A stretch of DNA of 64,000 nucleotides from Rheum nobile (taxonomy: Eukaryota > Streptophyta > Magnoliopsida > Caryophyllales > Polygonaceae), in contig WOAB01000563.1 in NCBI GenBank assembly GCA_027886185.1, forward strand, positions 9,858,001 to 9,922,000. Reading direction: 5' to 3'. Positions within the stretch are counted from its first letter, which is position 1. Each line of letters starts with the position of its first letter. The position numbers and the translations under genes were made by a program. The notes below the pieces were generated by a model. The model did no database searches. It saw only the letters and a list, made by a program, of their open reading frames with translations, and was not told the origin of the DNA. Shown here piece by piece: positions 22,985 to 37,100 of the stretch.

Positions 22985-24440
22985 ATACTAATTGTTGTCC
23001 TTAACATAACATCTTTTTAATATCCATGACATAATATTACTAACCTACACATAAATTCAACACTAACTCTGTTTTTAATTAATTGGCTCCACATGACTTT
23101 CGAAATCATCAATTTGAACCAAACAAAATATTAGTGGGCGTAAGTTGATTTGTCCCCTCAAGTCAAATCAAATGGGAGATATTTCATTTGATAAAGGGTG
23201 ATAATTAAATGACATAGAGCAACAAAAAACACAATAAGAAGCGCAATTTAAAACCAACACCATGTGATTTGTTACATCCCAAGCATCTTATAAGATATCA
23301 TTTTTAGTGGGGCTTTGGGAGCCTTAATTTGTGGGTTGTGGCTTTGTAGGTCTAATTCAACACTAATTTGGTTAGGTATTAAGTATTTTTTAATTGAGGA
23401 CAATAATTTAAAAGTTATTAATTTATAATGGGAATCTAGAAAATACTATGACGAATTTATAATTATTATTGACATTCAATTCTTACTAAATTGTTTCTAT
23501 TCTGTCTCAGTTTTCTATTGTTATAGAGAGTTTAATAAAGCAGTTGACTATCTCGCAACACATGATATTAACCCGACCATAGTAAAGAATTTCAATTGGA
23601 CTATTACAATGTTAGGCATGTCTCCATCTGATATGTATACTGTTAGACAAAAATTCTTAAAAATAAACTCTAAATTTGAGTTTGTTTGTAAAACACTTAT
23701 AAAAGTCATCCGGTATGACGATTTAAGCTTGTCCTTTAGAGCCTAATATTCGTCTTATAATAAAAAATAAATTTCATTTTGACTTCCCAAGTCTCCTTCA
23801 ACTCACTTGCCCTACTAAATTGTTAAGGTGTAACTGCACAAAATCCCCTCATTTTGCCCATGTTCCCACACAAGTTTCATATAGGTGGCCCCTAAAATAG
23901 GTCATTCAATGTTACTAATGTACATAGAGTATTGTAGTTCATATGTGAGGTACGATTAAATAGTTAAAACGCGGCCCCTTGTACATGCAATCTAAATTTC
24001 AACAATTACCTTACATCCACAATCTTTTTGATAAACGAATTTTTTTAAGAAAGTAGTAACTTTTGAGGAGGTTTTTCATAAGTGCAGGTTTTTCTTGTCC
24101 CTACTTGAGACCATAACAAATCTAATTAAAACTTATTTGAATGGTTAAAACTCAATAAAAATAAACAAATATAAAAACTGGATGCCAATCTTTAATAACC
24201 TTCTTAGACCTTTGAGAAATATTTATATCTAAAGGTTTCACTATTGTCATTATAAACTTCATCAAAAACCTCTTATAACCGGTAACTACTTAAAACCTTA
24301 CCGGCTTACCCCACAAATAGTGGTGCAAATCGGTTGTTCCAATTCGATGTCCCAAAGTGTGTTCTAATCATTCTAATTGGTTCATAATTAATTTTAACTT
24401 TTTATCAATCAAGTGAATATATTTTTCTATTATCTTTCCA
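22985..24440. other. AT-rich intergenic spacer
   Basis: No open frame of note and no recognised gene. Probably decayed repeat DNA. Confidence 0.5.
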
Positions 24441-24443
24441 CCT

Positions 24444-24813
24444 AGGGGTGTTCATCCAGTCCGATGGACCGAATTTTTTCAAAAGTATGGACCGGAGATC
24501 GGATCGAATAGGTCCAGTCCGATTCCGGTCCGGTCTAAGACCGGAATTTTTTTTAAAAAAAAAATAATTAAATTCTTATTTGATATCTAAAAAATATTTA
24601 TATTCCTAACTTATTAACTTAAGAAAAATATCTATAAAAAAAATATTTAAACTCCTAACTTTTTATTTTTTAAAAATCCGGTCCGGACCGGTTTTTTTCG
24701 GGTTTGGACCGGACCGAAACCGAATTAAGAAAAATATCCGGACCAGAGACTGGACCGTAATTTCCCCGATCCGGTCCAATTTTCCGGTCCGGGCCACTAT
24801 TAAACACCCTTAT
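24444..24813. mobile_element. Small repeat with GGTCCGGACCGG words, MITE-like
   Basis: Begins AGGGGTGTTCATCCAGTCCG and ends near ACTATTAAACACCCTT. The outer ~12 bp are imperfect inverted repeats (GGGTGTTCA / GGGTGTTTA). The interior is rich in CCGGTCCGGACCGG and its complement. I know similar GGGGTGTTCA repeats from many plant genomes but cannot assign the class. Confidence 0.5.
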
Positions 24814-27800
24814 TTTCACTAATCAAAATAAATGAGACATCACTTAAAACACGGTAATACGATAGAAAATTGGGACCGAACAACTAGCCACATGGATGGT
24901 TTTGAATGACACAAACGTCCATAATCTTTACATAACATAACCTAAATTTCAAGAGTAACTATATAAATGAATTAAAATAAACCTAGTCAAAATAAATTTC
25001 ATATCTTTTGGTTTCATGTAATTACCATTTTCTTTAATAAAATGATTAAAATAGAAAGAATGTAGGAAAGTAAGTTTGAGAATGTTTAAAGTGCATGGTA
25101 CATAAAATATGGAGTTTGTGTATCCCCTGAAATTCAATTAAATCGATCATATGATTGAATATCCATGAAGGGTATATATGAAACCTAATACATTATACAT
25201 ATTGATTGCATGATATCTGTTTGGGTTTGGGTTTGGGTTTGAATAGAAAGGGTAGCAACAAGTCATGAAGGCAGGCCAAGTGATTGCTTCACGTGGCCAG
25301 CAGTGGCAATCATCCAATTGGATGCTTCTTGATATTCTTCCTGCTCCATTTTATATTATGAGTATATGTTTGTAGTTTCTAGATAGACTACTTGAGTTCT
25401 GAAACTCGCATAAATTAATCAAGATAAATATTTTTCAAATCAAATTGTCTAAAGGATGAGTTAATAATAGTCATCGATTTGCATGGATTGTACAAGGAAA
25501 TCAATTTTTAAAAAATTTAAAACCCTTGGAAGTATGAATTACGAAAAATTGATACAAACTCTGACAAACAATATTATATGTCGGTTTATGATTTATTTCA
25601 CTTCGTACTACAGTAAAATTTAAATTTTAAATTGGAGTGTTTTTGTTTTGTTTTGTTTTGAACTTGAGATTAGATGATATACTACGCTACGAGCAAGGGA
25701 ATTTAAGTTCAGATGAGCTTACGCTTTGGATTCTCATTTTGTATGAATAATTGTGTCGGTGTAATCTGTATTACAAGGAATGTGATTGCTATTTGATTAA
25801 AAAAAACGGAATAAAATAAAAGAAATGCGGACCCATCAAATGTGAATATGAAACCTCCATCCACCCAAATGCTAGTTACCTTTCTTATTGATATGCGTTG
25901 TTGCTAGAATCTCAAATTCATATTTTTACTTCATCAAATGTAACTTAAAGTTGAATACGAATCAAACAATTGCGATTTGTAAACAAAATTAATAACCGGA
26001 TTAGGCGCCTCTAGCTGATAAACCGAGCGGTCACACACCAAAATAAAAATAAAAAGACTTTTTATAAATTTGAATCGAGAATTATATGTATAATTACATT
26101 CCTCCTTGTGCTGAGATCCTTTTCATAAGAGCAACCACTACAAAATGTCATATTTATTTTACCATTTTTTAAGGTTTATTATTATTAAGCGACACTCTGA
26201 ATGTATTCACTAATTTTATATTGATTTTTCAAATCTATATATATCCCTAGGACATAGGTTAAAATTTCAATTCAAAAACTAAACATTACAAAGGAAAATA
26301 TAAAATCTATTAAAATATTAGATAACACTAAAATAAAAAAATAAAAATAAAAACCTAAAATTTCTAAACATGGGATATCATAGGTTAGAAAAGTGATTTT
26401 AATATATGTCATTATACTAACAATACCCTGAATATGAGATCAAATATAAATTTGACAACCCCTAATCACTGGTTTCATATTTGGTCACATGGAGGATAAG
26501 AACCTAAACTAAAGAAATATTTTCTAAAATATTTTAATTTTTATTTCAATTTAAGATAATAGTTTTCAAATAGAAATTCTTACTCTATGTTGTTGGAAAT
26601 ACTGTTTATATATTTATTTGCATTCAGAAATCAGAATTGTAATCTAGGTGGAACAGTTGCCATATATCCGACTAGTTGAAAGAAGAATACTTTTCCTTGT
26701 CAAACTATTTGCCAAAACGAACTATTTGCTAAAATTCGGTCTATTTTTTTCGCCAGAAAATAATCCAAATATTTATATAGTAAGTTCTAGTAACTTATAA
26801 CCAACTTAGCTACATATTTTTGTACTTTACAGACAAAACATCCACTTCAACGCCAAGATAAAAATGCGAGTTTAACAACATGAAATGTCTTGCTATAAAA
26901 TTGAATACTACCGTACTAACAATCAAATGACTTGGAAAATGGCCTACTACATAAATACTACTGTAGATGGTCTAAAATTTCAAAACTTCCGAACAATGAA
27001 AATAAGTTTACCATTTATTTAATTTATTTCCAGAAAAATGACTTCAAATAATACCAACTATCGAAAATCAATAAAAAGTAATACCAACTTGATAAATTGT
27101 GATGTACAACCTATACATGTATTTACTAATAATAGTATGATATTGTTTTTCAATGAAAATTGACATCGAAAAAAACTGAGTAAGTGAGAATTTGATTAGT
27201 AATATATATTTTAATATAAAAAACAACAACAAAAAACCCGAGAAAATTATAAAAATATATAATAGTATGAATTTTTAACTAATTTTCTTCATTATTATGT
27301 ATAATGTTATATTAGTTTTTAATTTTTATTTGGTTTTTTCATTATATTTCTTAATTAAAATATATATTATTATTTAACGTCTACTCAGCCTTTTCTGTTG
27401 TCATGTCATGAAACTCGCCGAAAATTTTGAACCAGAAACATTCTCTTATTGTGATTGATAAATATATGTATAATTTGTATATCAATATACAATTTATTAA
27501 ATTGGTATTACATTTGGTTGATCTCCACTAGTCGGTATTATTTGATGTCATTTTTTCTTTTCTAAGATTTAAGATCTGCAAGGAAACAGATCAGTTTCCT
27601 AACAAATATCTTGTGCAATTAATTCGAATGTGCTACATTAACTGTGGGTTTCCTAATTCCTTTGAAGAGTCCAAAAAAATGGTTATGGCCAAGATATTGA
27701 CAAAGTCCCCACAAACAAACAGGAACTTGGCATTCAGCATCCACTAGCACTTTCCAATGTCACCTCACATATCATTAGTTAGCACATTGACAGCAATTCA

Positions 27801-28118
27801 CAGCTCAATTGTATTGCATCCTTTACAAGTTACATACACAGAGAATCCAAATCCAAATCCAAATCCAAACCAATTTAATTGTCACTCTTCTTACTCATTC
27901 CTGCCTTTGGTTTTGCCCTAACATCCAAACTACTTTCTGACTTTCGAGTCCATAGAACAAGTACAACAACACGCCAATCTGCTAACCCAAAGTTGCTCTG
28001 ACATGAAACCTAAAAGAAGTCTTGCTTTGTTTTTGTGTCCTAGAATTCTCTGATTACCAAAATTCTTTGCATTACAAAAAGAATGAAACTGTTCAAAACA
28101 GACTCGGATGTCCCCTGA
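24814..28118. other. AT-rich intergenic spacer downstream of PIG-N
   Basis: No gene seen. Contains a short TTTGGG run near 25218-25240 and an ATCCAA run near 27846-27868. The final ~300 bases probably include the PIG-N 3' UTR and polyadenylation region. Confidence 0.5.
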
Positions 28119-31100
28119 TCAGGCTGCCTTGCGTGATGATGTTGTGGAAGGAGAAATGTCTTTGGTGTATATGTTTGTAAGTGCAAAAAGCAGCAGTACG
28201 AATACAACCTGTGCGCTCACAATCCCGAAATGGCTGATGCTGTTTCCAATCTCCATCCAGCTTCCGGTATTTCGGACCTATTTAGAATCCATCCAATTAA
28301 CAAATGTAAGAATGCCGATTTCTTACAAATGGAAATTGTTTGTCTTTAGTTCATATGTGAAAAGGGCCAGTGACAAATTATATACCCAATTTGTGGTAGG
28401 GAATCAGACAGTTAGTGATGCTCCTTGGACTAATCATACAATAACTAACCCACGTTTAAAAAACTGAAATTCCAGTTAAAGAACACGTCCTACATGAGTA
28501 TAAATTAAGTGTAGAAATAGAGAAACAAACTTTAGTAAAAATGAGAAGAGAGGTTCAATTTTCAAGAATCCTGTTATAGATCTTCACAGCTAGTATTGCA
28601 GAAAGAGCTGTGCGAAAATTGGCATCTTAATCTTGTTAATAAGAGCAGAAAGAGCTGTGCGAAAAACAAATTATTAGTAATCAATAATTATGTGAACGTA
28701 CCAGGAAGAAGAAATGAATTGTCATCACATCTGAAAATAATATAACCAGGAAATAGCATCCCACTCGTGGAACTTGAATTAGTTTTGTTATAGCACTAAA
28801 AGTACATCTGCACAGGAAGAGCCAAATATTAATATCATTAGAGGGACAAATCAGTTTCCTGTCAACAGAAAACACATCCATTGAGTAGCTACAATTACAT
28901 ATGAGAAGGGGAATATAAGAATGGGGTTCTTATGAAATCCAACAGTTACAAAGAATTAGATCCAGCAGAAGTCGGGAAATAAAAACTATAAAAGTTTTGG
29001 AGGAGGTGTGCCTCAAAGTATCCCAGTTGGCCAGTTCTCAGCTCGGACCAATGAAGTATACCAGAAAAGTTTCATTAAGAGAACTCAGAGTGATGGAGAA
29101 TGATTGGATCTGGGTTTGGATAAGTATGAGAAAATTGAATTAGATACAGGGACTTGATCAGCTAATGTTTTGACTTTGGAGATGGAGATCTTACTTGCAG
29201 AAAAACGTCCAAACATAAAGTGAGCAGGAACAGCCATCAATGTACGTGATTGATGTGATTTGATTCATTTGAACAAGTAGTAGAATTTAGAATATAGCGA
29301 TGAAACAATTACGTTAGTTATCAGGAAATTTCTAATAGTTGTTTGATCAGAACTTAGGAACATGCATCGGAAGCCCAAGGGTAATGAAAGTTTCATGTGC
29401 TGTATCATTTGGACATGGATCCTGTACCATGTCTAAGTTTATCCTAATTTTGCAATCATAAATTAAAATTAGTTTGCATTTTCCAACATCAGACATGGAT
29501 CCTGTGCCATATCGAAGTTCTGTTCAAATGTTCATATCAACATACGTAAGGGGGTTCCAAGGCGAACGGAGTACTCAAGTAACATGTATTGTCAATCTAT
29601 TAGATTTAAAATTTAGTGATGTTAGCCCACAGTGAAAAGGGAAAGACAGATCCTCAGACAGGACCATGCACATCTTCAATGTAATATAACAGGACCATTC
29701 ACATCATCATTGATCAATTTCACTATAAAGAGAAATGAATATGTTCACTTACATGACAAGCATGAATGGAATGAATAACTTGAAAATAAGCAGGGCTGTC
29801 ATAAAAAATGGCTGCAAACAATGACAGATCACGTTAGCATTCATTCTGAGTAGATATATTGAAAATTCGCGTTCTCAGGAAATAAAAATTCCACTTACGC
29901 TGAAAACTGTTATAAACCGATAGACAGATGATATCTCAAAACTTGCAATGCTTGCAAAATTTCCCGTGCCAAAGAATGCAACATTAAACAAAACCATCTG
30001 GAATCATATTCAAAGGTGTAAAAGTTGGTTAAAATCAGCATAAGACATAAAAAACACAAGGTCCATAATCAACTTCTTCATAGAACAAATTATATTTGAA
30101 CATACAACTTTATCACTTAGAGTTAAAGTGCCCTCTTCTCATGGCATAAACAAAATAATAAAAATTACCTTAGAAGGGGACTTGGAAATTTTTATCATGT
30201 GAATACAAAAATTGATGTCTCACTTTTTAAAAAACAAAAAAGGTTTTCAAGGGAAGAATAAAATATTGGAGGGAGTAATGTAAATGGGCTTTGTTATCAA
30301 AGATTTATTAATCAGAGCTAATACGAAGCATAAACAAGGTAAATTACTTACAAATATCAATGGGATTCTGATGTCTGACAATTGGAGAGATCTATTCTCA
30401 TAATCAGCAATGGCTTTGTCGTCAATTATATTAACATACAGTGAAGACCTTTCTGCCTTATTCGTATAAAGAACAGTATTTTCTGACAGTACCCATGCCA
30501 TGAGTACAAGACCAAGTGTGGCATAGAACATAGCTTCGTATCTACAAAAGTATAATACATGTATCATTTAGTAGAATACTAAAATGCAAAGAAAATAATA
30601 TATACATCATAATGATTTTCATGGGAGATCGAAGAGATTAAGAAACAAGATTACCCTATTGATAGTAGTAGAAATGTAGGTGCAAATCCCATAAAGATGG
30701 ATGTCAATCTAGACAAGATGCTTGGTGATGAAAATAATGGGAGGACCATAGAAAGACCTACAATAACTCAAATGAAGATGATTAGCAAACAAAGATTAAG
30801 TATATACGATAAGCAACATGCATACCAATAAAGCAGAGTCAGTTTGCACTTCAAACTCTGCAAGGTGACAAATATATTCATGGATAAACTGTTGAATATT
30901 AGGTTTAACTGGAATGGGAAGTAAGAAGGGTCAGGTGGCAGTCAACTAGATATACAATCAATTAAAGCTTTGTCAGCTCATGCCAGTATAAAGGCATGCC
31001 AACCCTTGAGAAACGAGACCACCCATAAAAGTTGTAGAATGGGTTGAGATAGTCAGTCCTCTAGTACCTATTATATTATCACATTATTAATACTGAAAGT

Positions 31101-34100
31101 TACAAGCAAATCGATACAAAGTCGATTCTACACTCTGAAGAGTGAAGAGAGATACTGATTAATCTGAAAAATGGAGTGACATAAAGAAACATAAGGGAAG
31201 AGATAGATAAAAGATTAACCTGCTATTAACCAATTCAACGTTTGATGTATGGAATGCAACTCCTGTTTCTCAGTTCGATGAGATGTTGAAAGTGGGACCA
31301 TCACTGAGGAGAGACCCACCAAGAAAGCCTGATGTTTCATTGAAGAGCAACAAGAAGTGACAGGAAGGACAATACTTAGATATGATCTTCCGTCGAAGAA
31401 AGATGAAGGCAAAGGAAAAAAAGAGGTAAAAAAAGGAAATTACGGGAGTAAACTTAATCAGCTACACTTTCCGAGGTAACTTACAAACCTGTATGTGAAA
31501 AAGCATTGGCAATCCTCGCCTGCTCCTTCCATGACTAATGATAGAGTGCCAATATTTGTCATCCCCGGTGTGCGTCTCCAGCCATCTTGATGCTATTCCA
31601 ATCATAATAATCAAAGCTCCACTCATTGTCCTGAACAGATAAGCAATTGCTAAAAAATAAATAACAGTCCTACAAAGAATCTCTCCCCAGAAAAGGGGAA
31701 TAAGAAGGCATTCCACCCAATAATACACATCAGAAAATCAACTATAGTATCAAATAACCATTGTGAAGAATAGACCGTTCAAAGAAAAGGAAAGGTGTCA
31801 ATGCAATGAGAGAAGGAAGTCATAAAATAATGCATGTGTGTCCTCTTTCCTCCCTTTCCCTCATCAGATCAAGACATTTACGGTCTGATAAAAAATCGTG
31901 GAGTACAGAAAGCTTATGGTCTAGCTACATTTTTTTTAAATAACAATTATAATTTCTATTAACTACTGAAAAGAAAGGGATGCAGGATGCTGTAACAGCA
32001 TACTCAGTGTAGCCATAAGCTTGTATCTGCAACTCTCTAATGACTCTTGAACTTCAAATCTTTTTGGTAAGTAACATAATAAACTGCTTGTTGCAAGATT
32101 AACCCAAGATCTTATAAATGTCTGCATTAGAGTTGAGACTTGGTACCAGGAAAGACAGCAAAAAGTCCTTGGATAAGTGAAGTTACTCACACCAATTTAG
32201 TGTTATCAGGAATTTCAACAGGCATTAAGGTGAAGACAGACAAACACCAACATGTTGCACACACAAAACTTGGTATTCCTGATCTCGACGGAATTGAGCG
32301 ATGAAGATAAATATAAGCCACAGCACCTGCAATTAAAAAGCACCAAGTATACAGCTTCCTTTCTGTAAAGCTATACACCTGTTATACAAGTTAGGATCAA
32401 GATATCTATCAATAAGCCAACTGCAGAACCGTATAGTTAGGTGCATACCAGTAATTCAAGGATAAGCAATGATACAATGCAGGCAGCAAGAAGCTTGATC
32501 ACTTCATTAGATTTTCTCATGAAAACTACCTTCCACAGCGCTTTAAGAAAATGATATTCGGTAAAAATTTGCGTCCAGAGAAAGATTGTCATGGCTGTGT
32601 AGGCATGATATAATGGAGGTGACCGGTCCACAAGTAACAGTGTAGAAGACACCCCCATAAGTAAACATCCACAAAAGTAGACCTGTCATTAAAAAAAAGT
32701 GTGATAGAAGTAAAAGTTAACATTAAACACCATATAGCATATTTTTGTTTGGTACTGAAACTTTCAACTGAAATTGATCCTAATTTGTGAAGTTGTAAGC
32801 CAAAGTTGGAAACAACCAGGCCCAACTTCATTATGAATGAATAAAAAATCACTCATGACAAGAACAACAATGTTATGCAAGTACAAGTAAACACATGATT
32901 GTGCACTAGTGTGAAATGTGAACATAAGTAATACCAGTCACACTCTCAAAGTGTGTCCTAATCTACAAATATGTAACTGTTTGTCAGCTGGCAATCTATG
33001 CAAATGGAAAATGTGACCAGAGGAAAGCTTGCAAGGATTACAGAGACAGTAAATGGTCCACAAACAGGAGGGAGAATAGAAGACAATTCTATCCTGTGAA
33101 AACATTATGGACAGTGTCATCATAGGCGATAAGGATTATGAAATCTAAGCAATGAATGGTGCCCAAGGGCATGCTAGTCAGTTGATATGCAATCAATTGC
33201 CAATGGATCATCCATACGAGTGATAATATGTAACTAACAGGACCAGAAATGTTTAACACAAAGTCTAAATAAATAAGATCAATCTTCAACAACTTCTACA
33301 ATTTCACAGACACATAAGCAGTTATCTGTTTAAAATCAAAGATAGTCTTAGCTTCAATTTTTGTCGACTTCTGTACAGTTTACATGCAAGTACAGAGAAA
33401 AAAATTTGGACTCAAACACACAATCTCAGTCACTAAACTCTACAATAGAGATAAGTAAACCAGAAGATGAGATAATTGGGTACACAACTGAGATGTTGGA
33501 AACGATGAACATTATGTGTCACTGGAGCTAGAATTAAGTGTGAAGGATTGGGATCAACTCAAGAGGAAAAAGATACATCCTCCTAAAATTTTACTTCAAA
33601 GAAATGAAAAACTGCAAGATCGTCAATCAAAATGAAGTACCTTATTGATCCCTGTGTGAGCTGCTTGCCCTTTCTTGATAATGTTTTTAGGTAGTGAAGC
33701 ATAAGACTGTAAAACATGGACTACAAGATAGACCATCCAACCAATATATCCAAGAGTAATCACTGTCATCAACATCATCCAATCATATGTTTGAAAATAA
33801 TGAAGTCCTTCAAGTGCCAGACTTCTGAGGTTTTCAGATAACTTCATTGCACCTTTGTAGTCCTTAGCAGATAAGAGCTCTTCGATTTTATCCAAAACAG
33901 AGGAATAATGTGCCAATGGCTTGAAGGGTTTGAAATACAAAGAATGGGACTCCTTTATTTCTGAATAAGTTAAGAAAAAAACATATGCAATTCCAGGAAT
34001 TCAACTGCAAGCATGATAGTTATTACTGACTGTGGATGCCACAAGCATATTTACAATGAAACATGCAAATTTACACTGGAAAGTTATTAGAATGAAGCTA

Positions 34101-37100
34101 GACTATCAGAAGCAATTTGCACTACTCAGAGCCACGAGACATGAAAAAAAAAACGGGGGTAGATAGTATAGCGATGAACCATATATAGCCTCTTCTTGAA
34201 ACAAGAAAAGTATACAAAGATGGCAAATTAAACACAGTAGTATAAATAATCCCAAAATTTCATGAATTGATAAATTATCAGGCAGCACATTGGCTTCACA
34301 ATGAATAAGTATAAGTATTCTTTATTTTTAACAAGTGCTTTCTTTTTTGTTATGTAAGGGGGAGATAGACTTCCATCATATTTTTACAAGCAGTGTTTTC
34401 ATATACCTTTTCATCATAAAGCAATTAAATGATAACAATGGCAAAAGTCCAGAACTCTACGTTGGGATTTGTATAGCAACTACCGGCAATCTTGTGGTTT
34501 TTGGAATCAATAATTCTTTTACCAAAAAAAAATATCCCACCACAGATCCAATTCAAAAATCCAATGCACCACATAAGCCAGCAGAAGTTGGAGAACATCT
34601 TTCTTACCAGTAAACACTAAAACACAAAAGGTAAGTGCATCTTTTACTTGTTAACCACATTACAAATACATATATAAGTATATAACCCATGAAATAACTT
34701 TATACACTTCGTGTTGTGTCAAAATCTGAACAGTATACTTGATATACAAATTTCAATATAAACTTCACAGACAACTTAATTTGGTTCAATTCCATATCAG
34801 CTTTTGTTTTTTTATTACAGACACATTATCTTTTTTATATAAGACCCGCAAACAAAAAGGATGCATGTGCAGTAAAAAAGTACAGCAACTCTCTGCTTCA
34901 AAGAAGTGTGCCAGTTTTTTATTTTTTTAAAAGGATACTCGACTTGTGGAGAAATTGGTTCAGAATTTGTTTTGTATTAGCCAGAACAGCTTCAATTTCT
35001 GCTTCCTGGAAAACATCAAGTAATGATATCTTTAGAACAACCAAAGGAGTAGATGAAAAGTCTACCTTTATCTACTGATGAACAGCAAGCAACTCTTCTG
35101 GGCCTACCTCACTGAAGTCGATATAACCAAGGGGCAGATTCCCAACTGAGTTGACAGGGCATGGTAAACCAACCAGAGTTGACTGTAGCAAGAAGAAAGG
35201 AAAAGTCAAATGACAAATCTGGCAATAAAGGCCTAAACATGAGTTATATGATCCAAAAAACAACCATTAGTGGTGCAATATCAGCCTGATTAACATCCTC
35301 CCGTTCTATTTTGTCAAGGCCCCATTCTTTAGGTGTTGGCGCGTCATGCAAATGTTCATCAACAAAACGAGCCGTACAATGGGAATGATTACCAGTCATA
35401 GGCCTAGGAGTTTTAACACCAGCTCCCCATACAACAAGGGGAGTGTCAGTGTTAGAAGGATGCCCATCTCCATGACTACCTGCCCAGAGGAAAATTCAGT
35501 ACTTTTTAAGCCCAAGGATTACCACTGATACAAGGACTTGAATTTGAATTAATCTTTACCTTATCCCGGGAAAAAGAGGAAAGTATCAGAAGTTCATTCT
35601 CATAAGGTTCAGATTCAACCTCACGACATTAAAAAAAATTGTAAATCCACTTGTAATTCTAAAATGTTGTTCAAAAGTCTAAATGCTTCAGGCTGAATAA
35701 CCCAACAAACCAGAAGGTGTTAAACAATGTGATGCCTTCTCATAATCTTCCAGCAGAGCTTAAGCATTAAGGTATAATAGGATAAAACAGATCACTTAAA
35801 AAGTTAAAATGGATGTTGAAATATGCTTCAAGCATCTTTATAATGTTGATTTGACGAATTAATACTATATGTGAGTTGCTTTCTAGCTTAAGAATCTCAT
35901 CTTTGGTGGATTCTCATTGTTGATGATCTTTAATGTTGGGAAAAGTCAAGTCAACAAAGATGATACTTGTCTAATGGTTCCTTTTGCTATTATTTCAATC
36001 ATCTGGAAAGAAAAGATTGAGCATGTCTTGGAGAATGTTTCTGCTAACATCCTGCTGGGGTGCATTTTTTCTAATAAATGATCATTCTAATCCTGATCGA
36101 TGCAGCCAAATATATGTAGTTAATCAACAGTGAGAGCAAGATAGAACTCCTGTCCCTCACTTTTTACTTCGTTTCAGGTTTAAGATTAAGAAGTACAGAT
36201 TAAAAACATAGAAAAAAAAGCAGTGAAGAGTGGGAAAGAAGTCCAACCTTTGTCACTCATTCCATGATCAGCAGTAAAGACATATGCAGTACGGTTATCC
36301 TTGAAGTAGTCTTCAACTAAATGATAAACTCTTTGAGCTATTTGGTCAACAACCTTCACATTATTAAGATAGATATCGGAGAAGGGACGATGAGCATGTC
36401 CATTTGAATCACAACCAAGAAGATGCAGAAATACAACAAGCTTATCTTGCTGAAGCAAGCTGTGCAATTCTGGCTCTTCCTTGGACCTGTTAACAAGACT
36501 CTGAAATTGATCAAAGGACCATTCATCCAAAAACGCCGCATCTGCAGCAACACATTGCAATGAGTAACCATTATATGAAAACATTTTTGCCTAGTCCAAG
36601 AATCTAGAGAAAGCTGCATATAAATGTCTGATCTCACCAATGCATAAGCAGTGAGCAAATGAGCATATATGTCAAATATGCCTTAATTGAACTCAGTATA
36701 TGAAACTTTCACTAATAAATCAATGTAAAGATGGAAGATATTGGTCCTGCCGTCCTGGTATACAAAGAAGATGCAACCTCGTAACCAGCCTACATAAGCA
36801 CGTGTCTTATTTTCATAAGACATAAATCTACTGCCATATCAATTACGAGAGTTGTTGACAAATGACAACAAAAGAAATTTTCTGGATGTTAAAATATGCT
36901 TCAAGCATTTTTCAAGTAAGAAAATCACCCTGGATCTTCCCACTAGGAAACAATGACAGCACAACATATAGTACTATTAATATAACATGAGTAAACTAAA
37001 ATCACCCCAGAGGCATCTTAACTATCTAAAGATGCTTGAAATTATATTGGGAAAGTATGAAGAACAAATACTATGATTACACTTGAACAGATGAGATGAT

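Noticed and set aside
25212..25245. TTTGGG run that looks telomere-like
   Set aside because: Only about four units, and the plant telomere word is TTTAGGG. A short simple repeat.
22985..28118. Hidden gene in the 5-kb spacer
   Set aside because: All open frames are short, AT-driven and without family motifs, and no exon-like runs were found.
28108..28467. 119-residue plus-strand ORF
   Set aside because: It lies antisense over the last PIG-N exon and its intron and has no family features.
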